Source of the DNA: Sulfurimonas sp. SAG-AH-194-L11
GTDB lineage: Bacteria; Campylobacterota; Campylobacteria; Campylobacterales; Sulfurimonadaceae
Assembly (NCBI RefSeq): GCF_029215995.1
Contig: NZ_JAEMVB010000002.1
Span: 62,001-126,000 of the forward strand
Reading direction: 5' to 3'
DNA length: 64,000 bases
Shown: positions 1 to 9,741 of the stretch, in pieces
How positions within the stretch are numbered: the stretch's first letter is position 1
Layout: each line of letters opens with the position of its first letter
Position numbers and translations under genes: made by a program
The notes under the pieces: model-generated
Database searches by the model: none
What the model saw: the letters and a program-made list of their open reading frames with translations, nothing else
What the model was told of the DNA's origin: nothing

Positions 1-16
1 GACTTTGCGAAGTTGA

Positions 17-421
17 GATGGAGATTGTAATATCTCACGCTCAGTTCAAGTAAGCCTTCTTTTTTCTTTTTTTTCACTTGCATTAAATGCAAGTGAATAC
101 CTCATATCTTACAGATACCTTGTTAAAAATGCTATACTTTATAGTGAAAAACTTGAAGTTGCACATGCTATGCAAAAATGTGATGGACATCCATACAATC
201 CCATTATATTTGAAACACGCGATGATAAAAATCTTAAAAAAATCCTCTCTAGTAATAATGAAGAGTTTATAGAGTACATACATAAACTAGGTCTCTCTTT
301 AGAGCATACTGATAGTACAATAAATTTTGAGTACACATCAACAACTATACTCACACTCAAAACAAGATGCTTCAAAGTCGATTTTAATGATAATTTTGTT
401 AGAATTTCACCATTAAAATAG
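17..421 (+). CDS. Small putative exported protein upstream of flgR, start codon unresolved
   Basis: The frame is open from just after a TGA at 14-16 to the TAG at 419-421. It has no ATG, GTG or TTG before the ATG at 170. The part before that ATG looks coding: residues rich in Leu, Phe and Ser end in ALNA-SE, a good signal peptidase I site, so a start at 170 would remove the signal peptide. A GGAG at 20-23 lies 8 nt before an in-frame ATC at 32, a possible non-canonical start. The mature part is about 110 residues with several Cys and no domain I recognise. In Helicobacter pylori a small hypothetical gene lies between gyrA and flgR, and this could be its counterpart. The tail of an upstream gene may end at 30 (frame 1) or 53 (frame 3); I cannot tell which. 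Confidence 0.5.
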   Translation, partial: DGDCNISRSVQVSLLFSFFSLALNASEYLISYRYLVKNAILYSEKLEVAHAMQKCDGHPYNPIIFETRDDKNLKKILSSNNEEFIEYIHKLGLSLEHTDSTINFEYTSTTILTLKTRCFKVDFNDNFVRISPLK

Positions 422-440
422 GCAAAAAGTAGGATATCAA

Positions 441-1580
441 TTGAAAATTGCAATCGTTGAAGATGATATTAATATGAGAAAATCTCTTGAACTCGCTATG
501 GGCGATTATAAAGAGTTTGAGATTAAAACATTTAAACATGCAAAAGACGCACTCAAAGGTCTTGATGATAGCTTTGATTTAGTCATAACTGATATAAATA
601 TGCCTGGTATGGATGGTATAGAGTTAGTAAAAGAGATAAATGGTCGCTATGAAGTCATCATCATGACCGGGAATGCTACACTCTCTAAGGCCATAGATTC
701 TATACACCTTGGAGTGAAAGACTTTTTACTAAAACCTTTTGATGTAGATACACTTATCGGTGCAATACAACGCGAAAGTAAGGTACAACAAGTCCAAAAG
801 GCTCTAAAGAAAATTAAAAAAAGCACTCACGGTTTCCTTGGAAAAAGTGATGCACTTACAAAAGTACTTCGTATCGCTGATAAAGCTTGTAAAACGGATG
901 CAAGTATTTTACTCTTAGGTCAGAGTGGCGTTGGAAAAGAGGTTTTTGCTTCATATATCCATAAAAATTCGCCGAGGGCTAAAAAGCCATTTATAGCAAT
1001 TAATATGGCAGCTATTCCCGATAACCTTATAGAGAGTGAGCTCTTTGGTTTTGAAAAAGGTGCCTTTACTGATGCAAGTGAAGCCAAAGCCGGACAGTTT
1101 GAGTTAGCAAATGGTGGTACTCTTTTCTTAGATGAAATAGCTGAGATGCCTTTTGGTGTTCAAGCAAAACTTTTGCGTGCCTTACAAGAAAAAGAGGTAC
1201 GACGTTTAGGTGCTTCAAAAAGCATAAAGATAGATATAAGAGTAGTATCTGCTACAAATGCAAACCTTGATGAGAAGATAAAAAATGGAGAGTTTAGAGA
1301 GGATTTATACTACCGTTTAAACACCATCCCTCTTCATATCCCTCCTCTTTGTGAGAGAAAAGACGAGATACTACAAATTGCAGAGGCAACTTGTAAAAGT
1401 AACTGCGAGAAGTATGGATTTGAGTTAAAGAGCTTTTCAAATGAAGCAAAATCAGAGTTACTTGATTACAACTGGCCAGGAAATATACGAGAACTTATCT
1501 CTGTAGTAGAGCGTTCAGTAATTTTAAGTGAAACACAAGAGATACAAAAAGATGAACTCTTTTTAAATGTCAGAAAATAA
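441..1580 (+). CDS. flgR: Sigma-54-dependent response regulator, FlgR-like, without DNA-binding domain
   Basis: NtrC-family activator of sigma-54 (RpoN) flagellar promoters. Residues 1-115 form a receiver with phosphoacceptor Asp51 (in VITDINMPG) and Lys98 (LLKPF). Residues about 130-365 form the AAA+ domain with Walker A GQSGVGKE near 160-167 and the sigma-54 loop read as GAFTDA near 207-212, where the family consensus is GAFTGA. The protein stops at 379 aa right after the AAA+ lid, so the Fis-type helix-turn-helix usual in this family is missing. Helicobacter pylori FlgR has the same architecture and similar length (family knowledge). Start is TTG at 441 with AGGAT just upstream. It is probably the partner of an FlgS kinase encoded elsewhere. 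Confidence 0.88.
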   Translation: MKIAIVEDDINMRKSLELAMGDYKEFEIKTFKHAKDALKGLDDSFDLVITDINMPGMDGIELVKEINGRYEVIIMTGNATLSKAIDSIHLGVKDFLLKPFDVDTLIGAIQRESKVQQVQKALKKIKKSTHGFLGKSDALTKVLRIADKACKTDASILLLGQSGVGKEVFASYIHKNSPRAKKPFIAINMAAIPDNLIESELFGFEKGAFTDASEAKAGQFELANGGTLFLDEIAEMPFGVQAKLLRALQEKEVRRLGASKSIKIDIRVVSATNANLDEKIKNGEFREDLYYRLNTIPLHIPPLCERKDEILQIAEATCKSNCEKYGFELKSFSNEAKSELLDYNWPGNIRELISVVERSVILSETQEIQKDELFLNVRK

Positions 1581-1595
1581 AATATAGGAAATAAT

Positions 1596-2630
1596 ATGAG
1601 TAGAAAATATAATGTTGCAGTCGTTGGAGCAAATGGTGCAGTCGGAGAAGAGATACTTACACTTCTTGCACAAATCGATTTTCCATTAGAAAGATTAATC
1701 CCACTTGCGAGTTCTAGAAGTCTTGGTAAAAGTGTAGATTTTAATGGAGAGAGTTTACCTATAATCGAACTTACACATGATGTATTTACTGAGTATGGTA
1801 TTGAGATAGCTCTTTTTTCTGCTGGTGGCTCTGTAAGTGCTGAGTTTGCACCATCTGCTGTTAAAGCAGGAGCTGTAGTTATTGACAACACAAGTCACTT
1901 TAGAATGGATGAGAACACTCCTCTTGTTGTACCAGAAGTAAACCCAGAAGATATTAAAAAGTGGAGACAAACAGGAATAATTGCAAATCCTAACTGCTCT
2001 ACCATTCAGATGGTTCAAGCACTTAAACCCCTTGATGAAGCATATGATCTGCTTCGCGTTGATGTGAGTACTTACCAAGCAACTTCAGGTGCTGGAAAAA
2101 CGGCGATGGAAGAGTTAGTACACCAGATGCAAGCATTTTTTGCATTTACTCTAGCTGATGCTGAGCATAAAGCTTTTAACCAACAGATAGCACTGAATGT
2201 TATCCCCCAGATAGATGTATTTACTGAGAATGGTTATACAAAAGAAGAGATGAAAATGGTAAATGAAACTATCAAAATCATGCACAAAGATGTACACTTA
2301 AGTGCTACTTGTGTTCGTGTTCCTACACTGCGTGGTCATGCTGAAGCACTTACACTTACTTTTGATTCTGAAGTAAATGCAGACGAAGCACGAGAGGTCT
2401 TAGCTAAGGCTCCAAATCTTGTCATCCTTGACAAGCCCGATGAAGCACTCTACCCTATGCCTGCAACTTGTGTAGACAAAAATGAGACTTTTGTTGGTCG
2501 TATACGTAGCGATATATACTCTAAAAACATCTTACACCTTTTTGTAGTAGCTGACAACTTAAGAGTTGGTGCTGCAACAAATGCTGTCAGAATCGCTCAA
2601 AAGTGGATTGAACTAGAAGAAAACAACTAA
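1596..2630 (+). CDS. asd: Aspartate-semialdehyde dehydrogenase
   Basis: Catalyses NADPH-dependent reduction of aspartyl-4-phosphate to aspartate semialdehyde, the branch point to lysine/diaminopimelate, threonine and methionine. The N-terminus has the nucleotide-binding glycine motif GANGAVGEE at 11-19. The catalytic cysteine is Cys134 in NPNCST. Length (344 aa) is normal. A TAGGAA Shine-Dalgarno lies before the ATG, and the gene follows flgR by 15 nt, so it may be co-transcribed with it. lysA of the same pathway is at 28 kb. Confidence 0.97.
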   Translation: MSRKYNVAVVGANGAVGEEILTLLAQIDFPLERLIPLASSRSLGKSVDFNGESLPIIELTHDVFTEYGIEIALFSAGGSVSAEFAPSAVKAGAVVIDNTSHFRMDENTPLVVPEVNPEDIKKWRQTGIIANPNCSTIQMVQALKPLDEAYDLLRVDVSTYQATSGAGKTAMEELVHQMQAFFAFTLADAEHKAFNQQIALNVIPQIDVFTENGYTKEEMKMVNETIKIMHKDVHLSATCVRVPTLRGHAEALTLTFDSEVNADEAREVLAKAPNLVILDKPDEALYPMPATCVDKNETFVGRIRSDIYSKNILHLFVVADNLRVGAATNAVRIAQKWIELEENN

Positions 2631-2639
2631 GGAGATAGA

Positions 2640-3155
2640 ATGTTAGAAAGTATATTTGAGAGAGCCTTATGGAGTACACGTTTTATGGTGCTACTCGCTG
2701 TAGTATTTGGGCTTCTTGGTGCTGTTGCACTTTTTATAGTAGCGTCATTTGATGTTTATGACACTGCAAAATATGTTCTTTCCACCTATGCAAACCATCT
2801 TCATCCTGAAGCATTTCATGAGGATGTTGTTGGAGGAATTATTGGAGCAGTCGACTTATATCTTATAGGTGTTGTAATGCTCATTTTTTCTTTTGGACTC
2901 TATGAGCTTTTTATTTCCGATATAGATGTAGCAAAAGAGGATAAAACAAGGGAAAATAAAATTTTAGCCATTCACTCACTAGATCAACTTAAAGATAAAA
3001 TATCTAAAGTTATTGTAATGGTTCTTGTTGTTGGATTTTTTCAAAAAGTTGGACATACTCAGTATAACGGTGCATTAGATATGCTCTACTTCGCACTTTC
3101 TATCACCGCGGTAGCCGTTGGTTTGTACTTTTTAGGTAAAGTTGGGAAACATTAA
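2640..3155 (+). CDS. YqhA/UPF0114 family inner-membrane protein
   Basis: 171-aa protein with about four hydrophobic helices (roughly 15-40, 65-95, 120-140 and 145-168), the pattern of the UPF0114/YqhA family, whose function is unknown. The N-terminal charged segment with FERALWSTRF and the GAVDLYLIG segment in the second helix fit this family. A strong AAGGAG ribosome site precedes the ATG. It sits 9 nt after asd and 30 nt before hemE, so it is probably in the same transcript. Confidence 0.8.
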   Translation: MLESIFERALWSTRFMVLLAVVFGLLGAVALFIVASFDVYDTAKYVLSTYANHLHPEAFHEDVVGGIIGAVDLYLIGVVMLIFSFGLYELFISDIDVAKEDKTRENKILAIHSLDQLKDKISKVIVMVLVVGFFQKVGHTQYNGALDMLYFALSITAVAVGLYFLGKVGKH

Positions 3156-3185
3156 TTAGTTAGAAAATAATTTTAAGGAAATTAA

Positions 3186-4226
3186 ATGGGTAAAATATTT
3201 GTAGATGCATGTTTTGGTAAAGAGACACCGTACACACCAGTATGGATGATGAGACAGGCTGGTCGTTATCTTCCAGAGTATATGAAAGTTCGTGCAAAAG
3301 CAGGAGACTTTCTTAACCTTTGTCACGATCCTAAAGCAGCTGCTGCTGTAACTATTCAACCTTTAGACATCGTTGGTGTTGACGCGGCTATTTTATTTAC
3401 AGATATTTTAGTTATTCCTGATGAGATGGGTATGGACTTATCTTTTGTTAAAGGTGAGGGACCGAAGTTTTCTGACCCTATTGAAACGCAAGCTGACTTA
3501 GATAGACTCATCGGTGGAGACGAAGCAGCAAGTAAACTTACTTATGTTTTTGACACTATCAAACTCCTTCGTAAAGAGCTTGATGAACGCGGTGACAATA
3601 TCGCCCTCATCGGTTTCGCTGGTGCACCATGGACTCTGGCTACTTATATGATAGAAGGACAAGGAACAAAAACTTATAACATCTGTAAAAAGATGATGTA
3701 CTCTAATCCTAAACTTTTACATAACATCTTAAGAGAAGTAACAGAAGTTTTAAAACTTTACTTAGAAAAACAGATAGAAGCTGGAGTAGATGTTGTTCAG
3801 ATATTTGACTCATGGGCAGCGGCTATTGAAGTTGATAACTATGATGAGTTCTCTTGGAGCTACATGGTTGAGATAGCTGAGTACATCAAAGCAAAGTATC
3901 CACATATCCCTATCATCATGTTTCCAAAAGGCATACCTGCATTTTATGACAAGGTATACGGAAACTTTGATGTTTTTGGTGTTGACTGGGCTACTCCAAT
4001 GGAGTATGCTAAAGAAAAGCTTGGTGACAAGTATGTTCTTCAAGGAAATATGGAGCCATGTCGTCTGTACTCCAAAGAGCAAACAACTGCTTCAGTAGAG
4101 AAAATCCAAAAAGTTATGAACTCTAAACGCCACATCTTTAACCTCGGTCACGGAATACTTCCGGATGTTCCAGTTGAAAATGCTAAGCACTTCGTTAGTG
4201 AATGTAAGCGTGTCAGCAAAAAATAA
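3186..4226 (+). CDS. hemE: Uroporphyrinogen decarboxylase
   Basis: Cytosolic heme-pathway enzyme that decarboxylates the four acetate side chains of uroporphyrinogen III to give coproporphyrinogen III. The signature [15 protein letters not shown] is at about 18-32, with the arginines that hold the substrate, and the catalytic Asp lies in [12 protein letters not shown]. Length (346 aa) is typical. The ATG has AAGGAAA upstream. The 3' end overlaps the start of the radical SAM gene that commonly follows hemE in Campylobacterota. Confidence 0.97.
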   Translation: MGKIFVDACFGKETPYTPVWMMRQAGRYLPEYMKVRAKAGDFLNLCHDPKAAAAVTIQPLDIVGVDAAILFTDILVIPDEMGMDLSFVKGEGPKFSDPIETQADLDRLIGGDEAASKLTYVFDTIKLLRKELDERGDNIALIGFAGAPWTLATYMIEGQGTKTYNICKKMMYSNPKLLHNILREVTEVLKLYLEKQIEAGVDVVQIFDSWAAAIEVDNYDEFSWSYMVEIAEYIKAKYPHIPIIMFPKGIPAFYDKVYGNFDVFGVDWATPMEYAKEKLGDKYVLQGNMEPCRLYSKEQTTASVEKIQKVMNSKRHIFNLGHGILPDVPVENAKHFVSECKRVSKK

Positions 4227-5154
4227 TATAATATTCGGACCTATAAACTCACGCCGTTTTGGCATGAGTTTAGGCATCGACCTCTCCCCGGCACTCAAAC
4301 AGTGTAACTTCGACTGTCTCTACTGCGAACTTGCTCCTGCCCTTACTATGGACAAACAAATCAATACTATAACAGTTGATGAAATTATAAACGAACTTAA
4401 AGCTCACCTCAACTCTAAGATAGATGTCATCACCCTTACCGCGAATGGAGAACCAACTCTTTATCCACAGTTGAGTGAACTTATAGACGCCATCGATACA
4501 GTTAAGGGTAAAACTGAGACACTCATCCTTACAAATAGTGCAACACTTGTAGACCCAAATGTTTATAAAGCACTTTTAAAACTAGACCAAGTAAAACTCT
4601 CCCTTGACGCTATAAGTCCTGATATTTTTAAAAAGATAGACAGACCGCATGAGAGCATAAAAGTAGAAGATATAGTTGAGTGTGTTATAGCCTTTTCTAA
4701 AGAGTATAAAGGCAAACTCTTTATTGAGATTCTTTTTGTACATGAGTTAAATAACACAAAAGAAGAGATACAAAAGCTCAATAATGTTTTACTTGATGTA
4801 AATGCTTTAAGAATTGACCTAGGGACTATAGACAGACCTCCTGCTTATCCTGTTATGGGTATCAGTTATAAAGAGCTTCACACTATAGCCATGGCGTTTG
4901 ACACCGCACTTCCTATACACATAGCTTCGAGAATACATGCAGAACCAAACAATGCTTACTATAGTGATAAAGAGATACTCAACACTTTAGATAAACGCCC
5001 TCTCACTCGTGAAGATACAAAACTACTTTTTGATGAACCAACTCAGATAAGTTTAGAGCGACTTATCAAAGATGGTGAGGTAAGTGTGAAGTCTGTAAGT
5101 AATTTAGAGTTTTTACTACCGAGTGAAAATTTAAAAAGAAAGAGAAACAAATGA
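4210..5154 (+). CDS. Radical SAM protein, COG0731 type
   Basis: Radical SAM enzyme of unknown reaction. The iron-sulfur motif CNFDCLYC (C-x3-C-x2-C) lies near residue 31, followed by the SAM-binding segment with [11 protein letters not shown] place the start at GTG 4210, giving an N-terminus [10 protein letters not shown] that fits the family. A GTG at 4198 and a track-type start at 4165 inside hemE are alternatives. It overlaps hemE by 17 nt. The stop overlaps the ATG of the next gene (ATGA), so translation is probably coupled. An equivalent radical SAM gene lies next to hemE in Campylobacter. Confidence 0.88.
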   Translation: MSAKNNIIFGPINSRRFGMSLGIDLSPALKQCNFDCLYCELAPALTMDKQINTITVDEIINELKAHLNSKIDVITLTANGEPTLYPQLSELIDAIDTVKGKTETLILTNSATLVDPNVYKALLKLDQVKLSLDAISPDIFKKIDRPHESIKVEDIVECVIAFSKEYKGKLFIEILFVHELNNTKEEIQKLNNVLLDVNALRIDLGTIDRPPAYPVMGISYKELHTIAMAFDTALPIHIASRIHAEPNNAYYSDKEILNTLDKRPLTREDTKLLFDEPTQISLERLIKDGEVSVKSVSNLEFLLPSENLKRKRNK

Positions 5155-5783
5155 CATCTTATGAAAACCTAGAGTTAGAAAACATCTTTATCCCTGCAAA
5201 GACACCATCAAAAAAACTGATGATTATTTTACATGGTCGTGGAGATTCAAGTGAAGGATTTGTAGGTTTTCCTCCATTTTTAGCCCTTGATGACATGAAC
5301 TACATACTTTTTGATGCACCTTTTGAGTACTTCACAGGTCACTCATGGTACCAACTTCCACCAGACCAACTCCCTGGAATTGCTTACTCATCAACGCTAC
5401 TCACAAAAGATTTAGACACTCTTTTTGAGAATGATTTTAATGCAAATGAGAGTTTTTTATTTGGTTTTTCTCAAGGCGCACTCCTTACATTTGAGTTTGG
5501 AGCAAGATACCATAAAGTTTTAGCAGGTTATATCGCCATAAGCGGATATATATATGACACGACTACACTACTAGAAGAGATGAACCCTGATGTAAATACA
5601 GGAAACTGGTTATGCACACACGGAACTAGCGATCCCGTTCTTCCTTACGAAACATCTAAAGAGCAGGTTAAACAACTGCAAGATGGTGGTTTTGAGATAG
5701 AGTTTGTTACTTATGACAAAGACCATAGTATAGACAGAGATGAGTTAAGTATGATTTCTGAGTGGATTAAAAAGAGAAAGTAA
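5151..5783 (+). CDS. Alpha/beta hydrolase, phospholipase/carboxylesterase family
   Basis: Predicted cytosolic serine esterase (210 aa). HGRGDSSEG at 28-36 forms the oxyanion-hole region. The nucleophile is Ser107 in GFSQG, and the triad is completed by Asp161 (GTSDPVLP) and His192 (KDHSID). This is the arrangement of the phospholipase/carboxylesterase (YpfH/thioesterase-like) family; the natural substrate is unknown. There is no signal peptide. It overlaps the radical SAM gene by 4 nt and ends the left-hand plus-strand operon. Confidence 0.88.
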   Translation: MTSYENLELENIFIPAKTPSKKLMIILHGRGDSSEGFVGFPPFLALDDMNYILFDAPFEYFTGHSWYQLPPDQLPGIAYSSTLLTKDLDTLFENDFNANESFLFGFSQGALLTFEFGARYHKVLAGYIAISGYIYDTTTLLEEMNPDVNTGNWLCTHGTSDPVLPYETSKEQVKQLQDGGFEIEFVTYDKDHSIDRDELSMISEWIKKRK

Positions 5784-5794
5784 TTTCGTGCTAA

Positions 5795-5821
5795 ACATAT
5801 ACTTAGCTTTTAAGTGTATGT
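5795..5821 (+). terminator. Candidate stem-loop terminator after the hydrolase gene
   Basis: An 11-bp stem (5795-5805 with 5811-5821, one T-G pair) with a 5-nt loop lies 11 nt after the hydrolase stop and is followed by a T-rich stretch. A second perfect 8-bp hairpin at 5837-5858 lies before the restriction gene but has no T-run. Together they probably separate the left operon from the accessory insert. Confidence 0.4.
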
Positions 5822-5934
5822 CTTCATTTTATACTAATATCTCTTTTGCTAGAGATATCAAAGTAACATAAATAATAAGATTAAAACCTTCATTTAGATA
5901 GAATAAAATACAAACTTATTTCAGAGGATAAAAA

Positions 5935-8900
5935 GTGCCAATAATGCTATCTCCAAAAGATGTTATTAAAAAATCATATTTAAAACAAAAACTGACAGAT
6001 AAAGAGTTTGAAGGGTTTAAAGAACATTTTGAAAGCTTCCAAAAAGAAACAAATGAAAATGAATCTGAAGAGTATAATAAAAACCTAATCACGGAATTTT
6101 TAAATAATATTGGCTACGCAAATACTTATAAAATAAACACATCCGGTAGAGTAGATTTAGCTATTTATAAAAATAATATTCCTGAAGTCCTCATAGAAGC
6201 TAAAAGTTTAAAAAATAAATCTGAAATGATAAAGCATGATAATCTTAATAAAAAATCACTTCAAGAAGCTGTTTTATATTATATGCGAGAAAAAATTAAA
6301 CATAAAAACTTTAATATTCGGCATATTATTATTACCAATAATATTGAATGGTTTATATTTGATGCAACTGAGATAAATAGGATTGCAACAAATAAAAGAG
6401 TAGAAAAACTTTATAATGATTTTGAAATAGAGAAAACTCTTTTTTCACAAAAAACAGATGAATTTTATAAGCATTTAGGAATTATATTACAAGATGATGA
6501 TCTCTTGAAAAATATAAAATTTGCAAGATTTTACTTAAAAGATAAGCAAACAAATACACAACTGAAATATATTTATAAACTCTTATCACCTACACATCTT
6601 TTAAAACTGTATAGCGAAGATGATTCGAACACTTTAAATAAAAACTTCTATTATGAGTTACTACATATTATGGGTTTAGAAGAGACAAAAGAGGGAAGTA
6701 AAAAAGTTATAGGTAGAAAGTCTAAATTATTAAGAGATGATGGTTCTTTACTAGAAAGTACTATTTTAAAGCTGAAAATTGAACATGATATTAGCAATGA
6801 AGGTAAGCTTTTTGAAACAGCACTAGAGCTGAACATCACATGGTTAAATAGGATTTTATTTTTAAAGTTACTAGAAGCAAGACTTTTAACTATTCATAAT
6901 GGAAAATATCCAAAGTTTTTATCTTATGAAGTTATAGATGATTTTGATAAGCTTAACACCCTCTTTTTTGAAATCCTTGCTCGTAGAATAAATGAAAGAG
7001 AATCTATAAGAATAGAAGAGTTTAAAAACATACCTTATCTTAACTCTTCACTTTTTGAAATAACTCCATTAGAAAGAAAGTATCTCAAGATAAGCGAACT
7101 TAAAAATAATACCATACTTCAAAAGTCTTCAAAAACAATCTTAAAATCCCAAAGCAATGAACTCAGCAGTATTGAGTACTTACTAAAATTTTTAAATGCT
7201 TATGATTTTGGTAGTAATGAAAAAGATGAGTTTAAGGATGAGCATAACACACTTATAAATTCATCTGTTCTTGGTTTAATTTTTGAAAAACTCAATGGTT
7301 ACAAAGATGGAAGTTTTTTCACTCCATCTTTTGTGACGATGTATATGACAAAAGAGAGTATTAGAAAAACAGTTCTTGAAAAGTTCAACAAATATTTTAA
7401 GATTCAAGCTGAAAACTTTCATGAATTGAAAAACTACTGTGAAGCAAACTTTTATAAAGATGAATTTTTAACAAAAGCCAATGACATTGTAAATAGTATT
7501 ACTATTGTCGACCCTGCTGTAGGGAGTGGACATTTTCTAGTATCTGCACTTAATGAACTTTTAAGTATCAAGTCTGAACTCAAAATCTTAAAAGGTCTTA
7601 ATCATATTCAAATAACCAATGAAAATGATGAACTCTACATTGAAACACAAGATGGTTTTTTTGAGTATACACAAACAAAAGAAGCTACTTTTTTAAAAGA
7701 GACTCAAAATATTCAAGAGCTAATATTTAACGAAAAACTCCACATCATAGAAAATCAACTCTTTGGAGTAGACATAAACATAAACTCTGTAAAGATAACA
7801 CAACTTAGACTTTGGATAGAACTTCTTAAAGAGAGTTATTATGATGAAAACAATGAACTTGTTACACTTCCAAATATTGATATCAACATTAAAACTGGAA
7901 ACTCACTTGTTAGTAAATACCCTCTCAAAGATAGTGAAACTAAAAATCCACTTTTAAAAGAGAAGTTAAATGATTACAAGAAGTATGTTAAATGGTATAA
8001 AGAAACAAATGATAAGGCTATTAAAAAAGAAGTAGTTGGCAAAATTGAAGATATTAAAAAGAGCTTCTCTCAAAAGTTAAAAGATGGCTCACCTGAGCTT
8101 ACTGAGTTTAAGAAGCTTATTCAAGGTTTTCAGCCTAAGGACAAAAAAAAGTATATCAAAGGTTATATAGAGCAGTTCGGGTTTAAAGGTTTAAGCGAAG
8201 AGATTATTATAAACTTTTCCAAACAAGAACATTGCATCTTATATGCTCGTTTTGGTAAAGAGTTCAACCCTAATAATACTTCTTTATTTGGTGATGAGAT
8301 AAAACTTACAGCTAAAGAGAAAAAAACTCAAAAAACTCAAGCAACAGCACTGCTTAAAAAAATAAATAAAAAATATGAAATCATAAAAGAGTTTGAGGAT
8401 GCTGAAATCTTTGAAAACTCTTTTGAGTGGCGTTTTGAATTTCCTGAAGTTTTAGATGAGGATGGGGAGTTTGTTGGTTTTGATATTGTTATTGGGAATC
8501 CTCCTTATGGTGCTGGTTTAGACGATAAGACAAAAACATATTATAAAAAACAATATGAAAATGTTCATATGCGAACTATTGATACTTTTAACTATTTTAT
8601 TTCAATGTCATCAAATCTTTTAAAAGATGAAGCATATCTCTCTTTTATCATTCCAAATAATTTTTTGTATCAAAATGAGTATGAAAAAACTAGAGAATAT
8701 TTACTTACACAATTTATAATGCAAGAGGCTATAAACCTTGGAGATAATGTGTTTGATGATGCTAATGTCCCTACATGTATAGTAGAGTGTAAAAATGGCA
8801 CAATAGCAAATAATTATAATTTTAACTATTGTGATATTAGACATTCAAAAGATAAACTAAAAGCATTTGAAAATCTAAGCTTTGAAATTTACAATAAAGA

Positions 8901-9741
8901 TTCTATGTTAAGTATTCCTTCTTATACATTCGGAATAAGCCCTCTAACTATTGAACTTATAAAAAAAGTGAAAGAGAAATCATATCTCATTGATGATATA
9001 GCCTTAGAAGTAGCAAGTGGTATCTCAACAGGTGGAGATAAAGTTTTTAGAGTCTCCCAAGAGTTTGTAAATAAAAATGAACTTGAAACTGATATTTTAG
9101 AAAATGTTTTAGTTGGAAGAGAGATAAATAAGTATGTGATTAATGATACTGAACATCAATTAATTTATACAACTAAAAATGTAGAAATAGAAAAGCATCC
9201 ATCTATATTGAATTATCTTAATAATTTTGAAGAAAAATTAAGTAATAAAAGAGAAACAAAAAAAGGAACTTTACCTTGGTGGTGTTTACATTGGTCAAGA
9301 TACAAAGAACTTTTCACAGAAGAGAAAATACTCTTACGACAAACAGCAGATAGTGTTATAGCAACTTATGATGATAAAGGGTATTTTGCTTTAAATAGTC
9401 TTTTAGTTTTCAAAATTGATTCAAAGTTTGACATAGATTATAAATTTGCCTTGAGTATTTTAAACTCCAAACTAACAACTTTTATCTATAAAAACTATAC
9501 GGGAGAAGATGGTCGTGACTTTGCAGAAGTTAAACCAAAGAATATTAGAAAGCTTTATATCCCAAAAGTTGATAAAAGTATACAAGATGAGTTTGTAAAA
9601 ATTGTAAATAAAATTTTAGAACTAAAAAAACAAAATAAAAATAGTTCCAAGCTAGAGTGTTTGATAGATAAAAAAGTTTATTCCTTATATGACCTTGATG
9701 AAGAAGAGATAAACCTTATAGAGAGTGCTTATAATGGATAA
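5935..9741 (+). CDS. Single-chain restriction-modification enzyme (Eco57I/type IIG-like)
   Basis: 1268-aa protein predicted to combine DNA cleavage, adenine methylation and target recognition. The N-terminus has a PD-(D/E)xK nuclease core: Asp74 in RVDLAIY and Glu88/Lys90 in LIEAKS. The N6-adenine methyltransferase has motif I DPAVGSGHF near 525 and motif IV NPPY near 855. The 330-residue gap between the motifs is long and contains a lysine-rich, partly helical insert. The C-terminal 270 residues resemble a TaqI-like target-recognition domain. Start is GTG with AGAGGA 6 nt upstream. No separate S or R gene is present. Base composition is more AT-rich than the flanks, which fits acquisition. 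A PglX-type methylase is an alternative, but the nuclease core argues against it. Confidence 0.85.
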   Translation: MPIMLSPKDVIKKSYLKQKLTDKEFEGFKEHFESFQKETNENESEEYNKNLITEFLNNIGYANTYKINTSGRVDLAIYKNNIPEVLIEAKSLKNKSEMIKHDNLNKKSLQEAVLYYMREKIKHKNFNIRHIIITNNIEWFIFDATEINRIATNKRVEKLYNDFEIEKTLFSQKTDEFYKHLGIILQDDDLLKNIKFARFYLKDKQTNTQLKYIYKLLSPTHLLKLYSEDDSNTLNKNFYYELLHIMGLEETKEGSKKVIGRKSKLLRDDGSLLESTILKLKIEHDISNEGKLFETALELNITWLNRILFLKLLEARLLTIHNGKYPKFLSYEVIDDFDKLNTLFFEILARRINERESIRIEEFKNIPYLNSSLFEITPLERKYLKISELKNNTILQKSSKTILKSQSNELSSIEYLLKFLNAYDFGSNEKDEFKDEHNTLINSSVLGLIFEKLNGYKDGSFFTPSFVTMYMTKESIRKTVLEKFNKYFKIQAENFHELKNYCEANFYKDEFLTKANDIVNSITIVDPAVGSGHFLVSALNELLSIKSELKILKGLNHIQITNENDELYIETQDGFFEYTQTKEATFLKETQNIQELIFNEKLHIIENQLFGVDININSVKITQLRLWIELLKESYYDENNELVTLPNIDINIKTGNSLVSKYPLKDSETKNPLLKEKLNDYKKYVKWYKETNDKAIKKEVVGKIEDIKKSFSQKLKDGSPELTEFKKLIQGFQPKDKKKYIKGYIEQFGFKGLSEEIIINFSKQEHCILYARFGKEFNPNNTSLFGDEIKLTAKEKKTQKTQATALLKKINKKYEIIKEFEDAEIFENSFEWRFEFPEVLDEDGEFVGFDIVIGNPPYGAGLDDKTKTYYKKQYENVHMRTIDTFNYFISMSSNLLKDEAYLSFIIPNNFLYQNEYEKTREYLLTQFIMQEAINLGDNVFDDANVPTCIVECKNGTIANNYNFNYCDIRHSKDKLKAFENLSFEIYNKDSMLSIPSYTFGISPLTIELIKKVKEKSYLIDDIALEVASGISTGGDKVFRVSQEFVNKNELETDILENVLVGREINKYVINDTEHQLIYTTKNVEIEKHPSILNYLNNFEEKLSNKRETKKGTLPWWCLHWSRYKELFTEEKILLRQTADSVIATYDDKGYFALNSLLVFKIDSKFDIDYKFALSILNSKLTTFIYKNYTGEDGRDFAEVKPKNIRKLYIPKVDKSIQDEFVKIVNKILELKKQNKNSSKLECLIDKKVYSLYDLDEEEINLIESAYNG

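Noticed and set aside
1-53. Partial upstream gene (gyrA tail)
   Set aside because: Only 9 or 16 residues are visible in two competing frames, too little to name.
60-74. T6-C-T8 tract as a phase-variation switch
   Set aside because: No start codon exists upstream in any frame that a slip would connect to the gene, so switching cannot be argued.
139-453. 104-aa minus-strand frame over the first gene
   Set aside because: Its complement codes for a better-supported protein with a signal peptide and conserved order before flgR.
5837-5858. Perfect 8-bp hairpin as an intrinsic terminator
   Set aside because: It has no following T-run; the neighbouring hairpin at 5795-5821 is the better terminator candidate.
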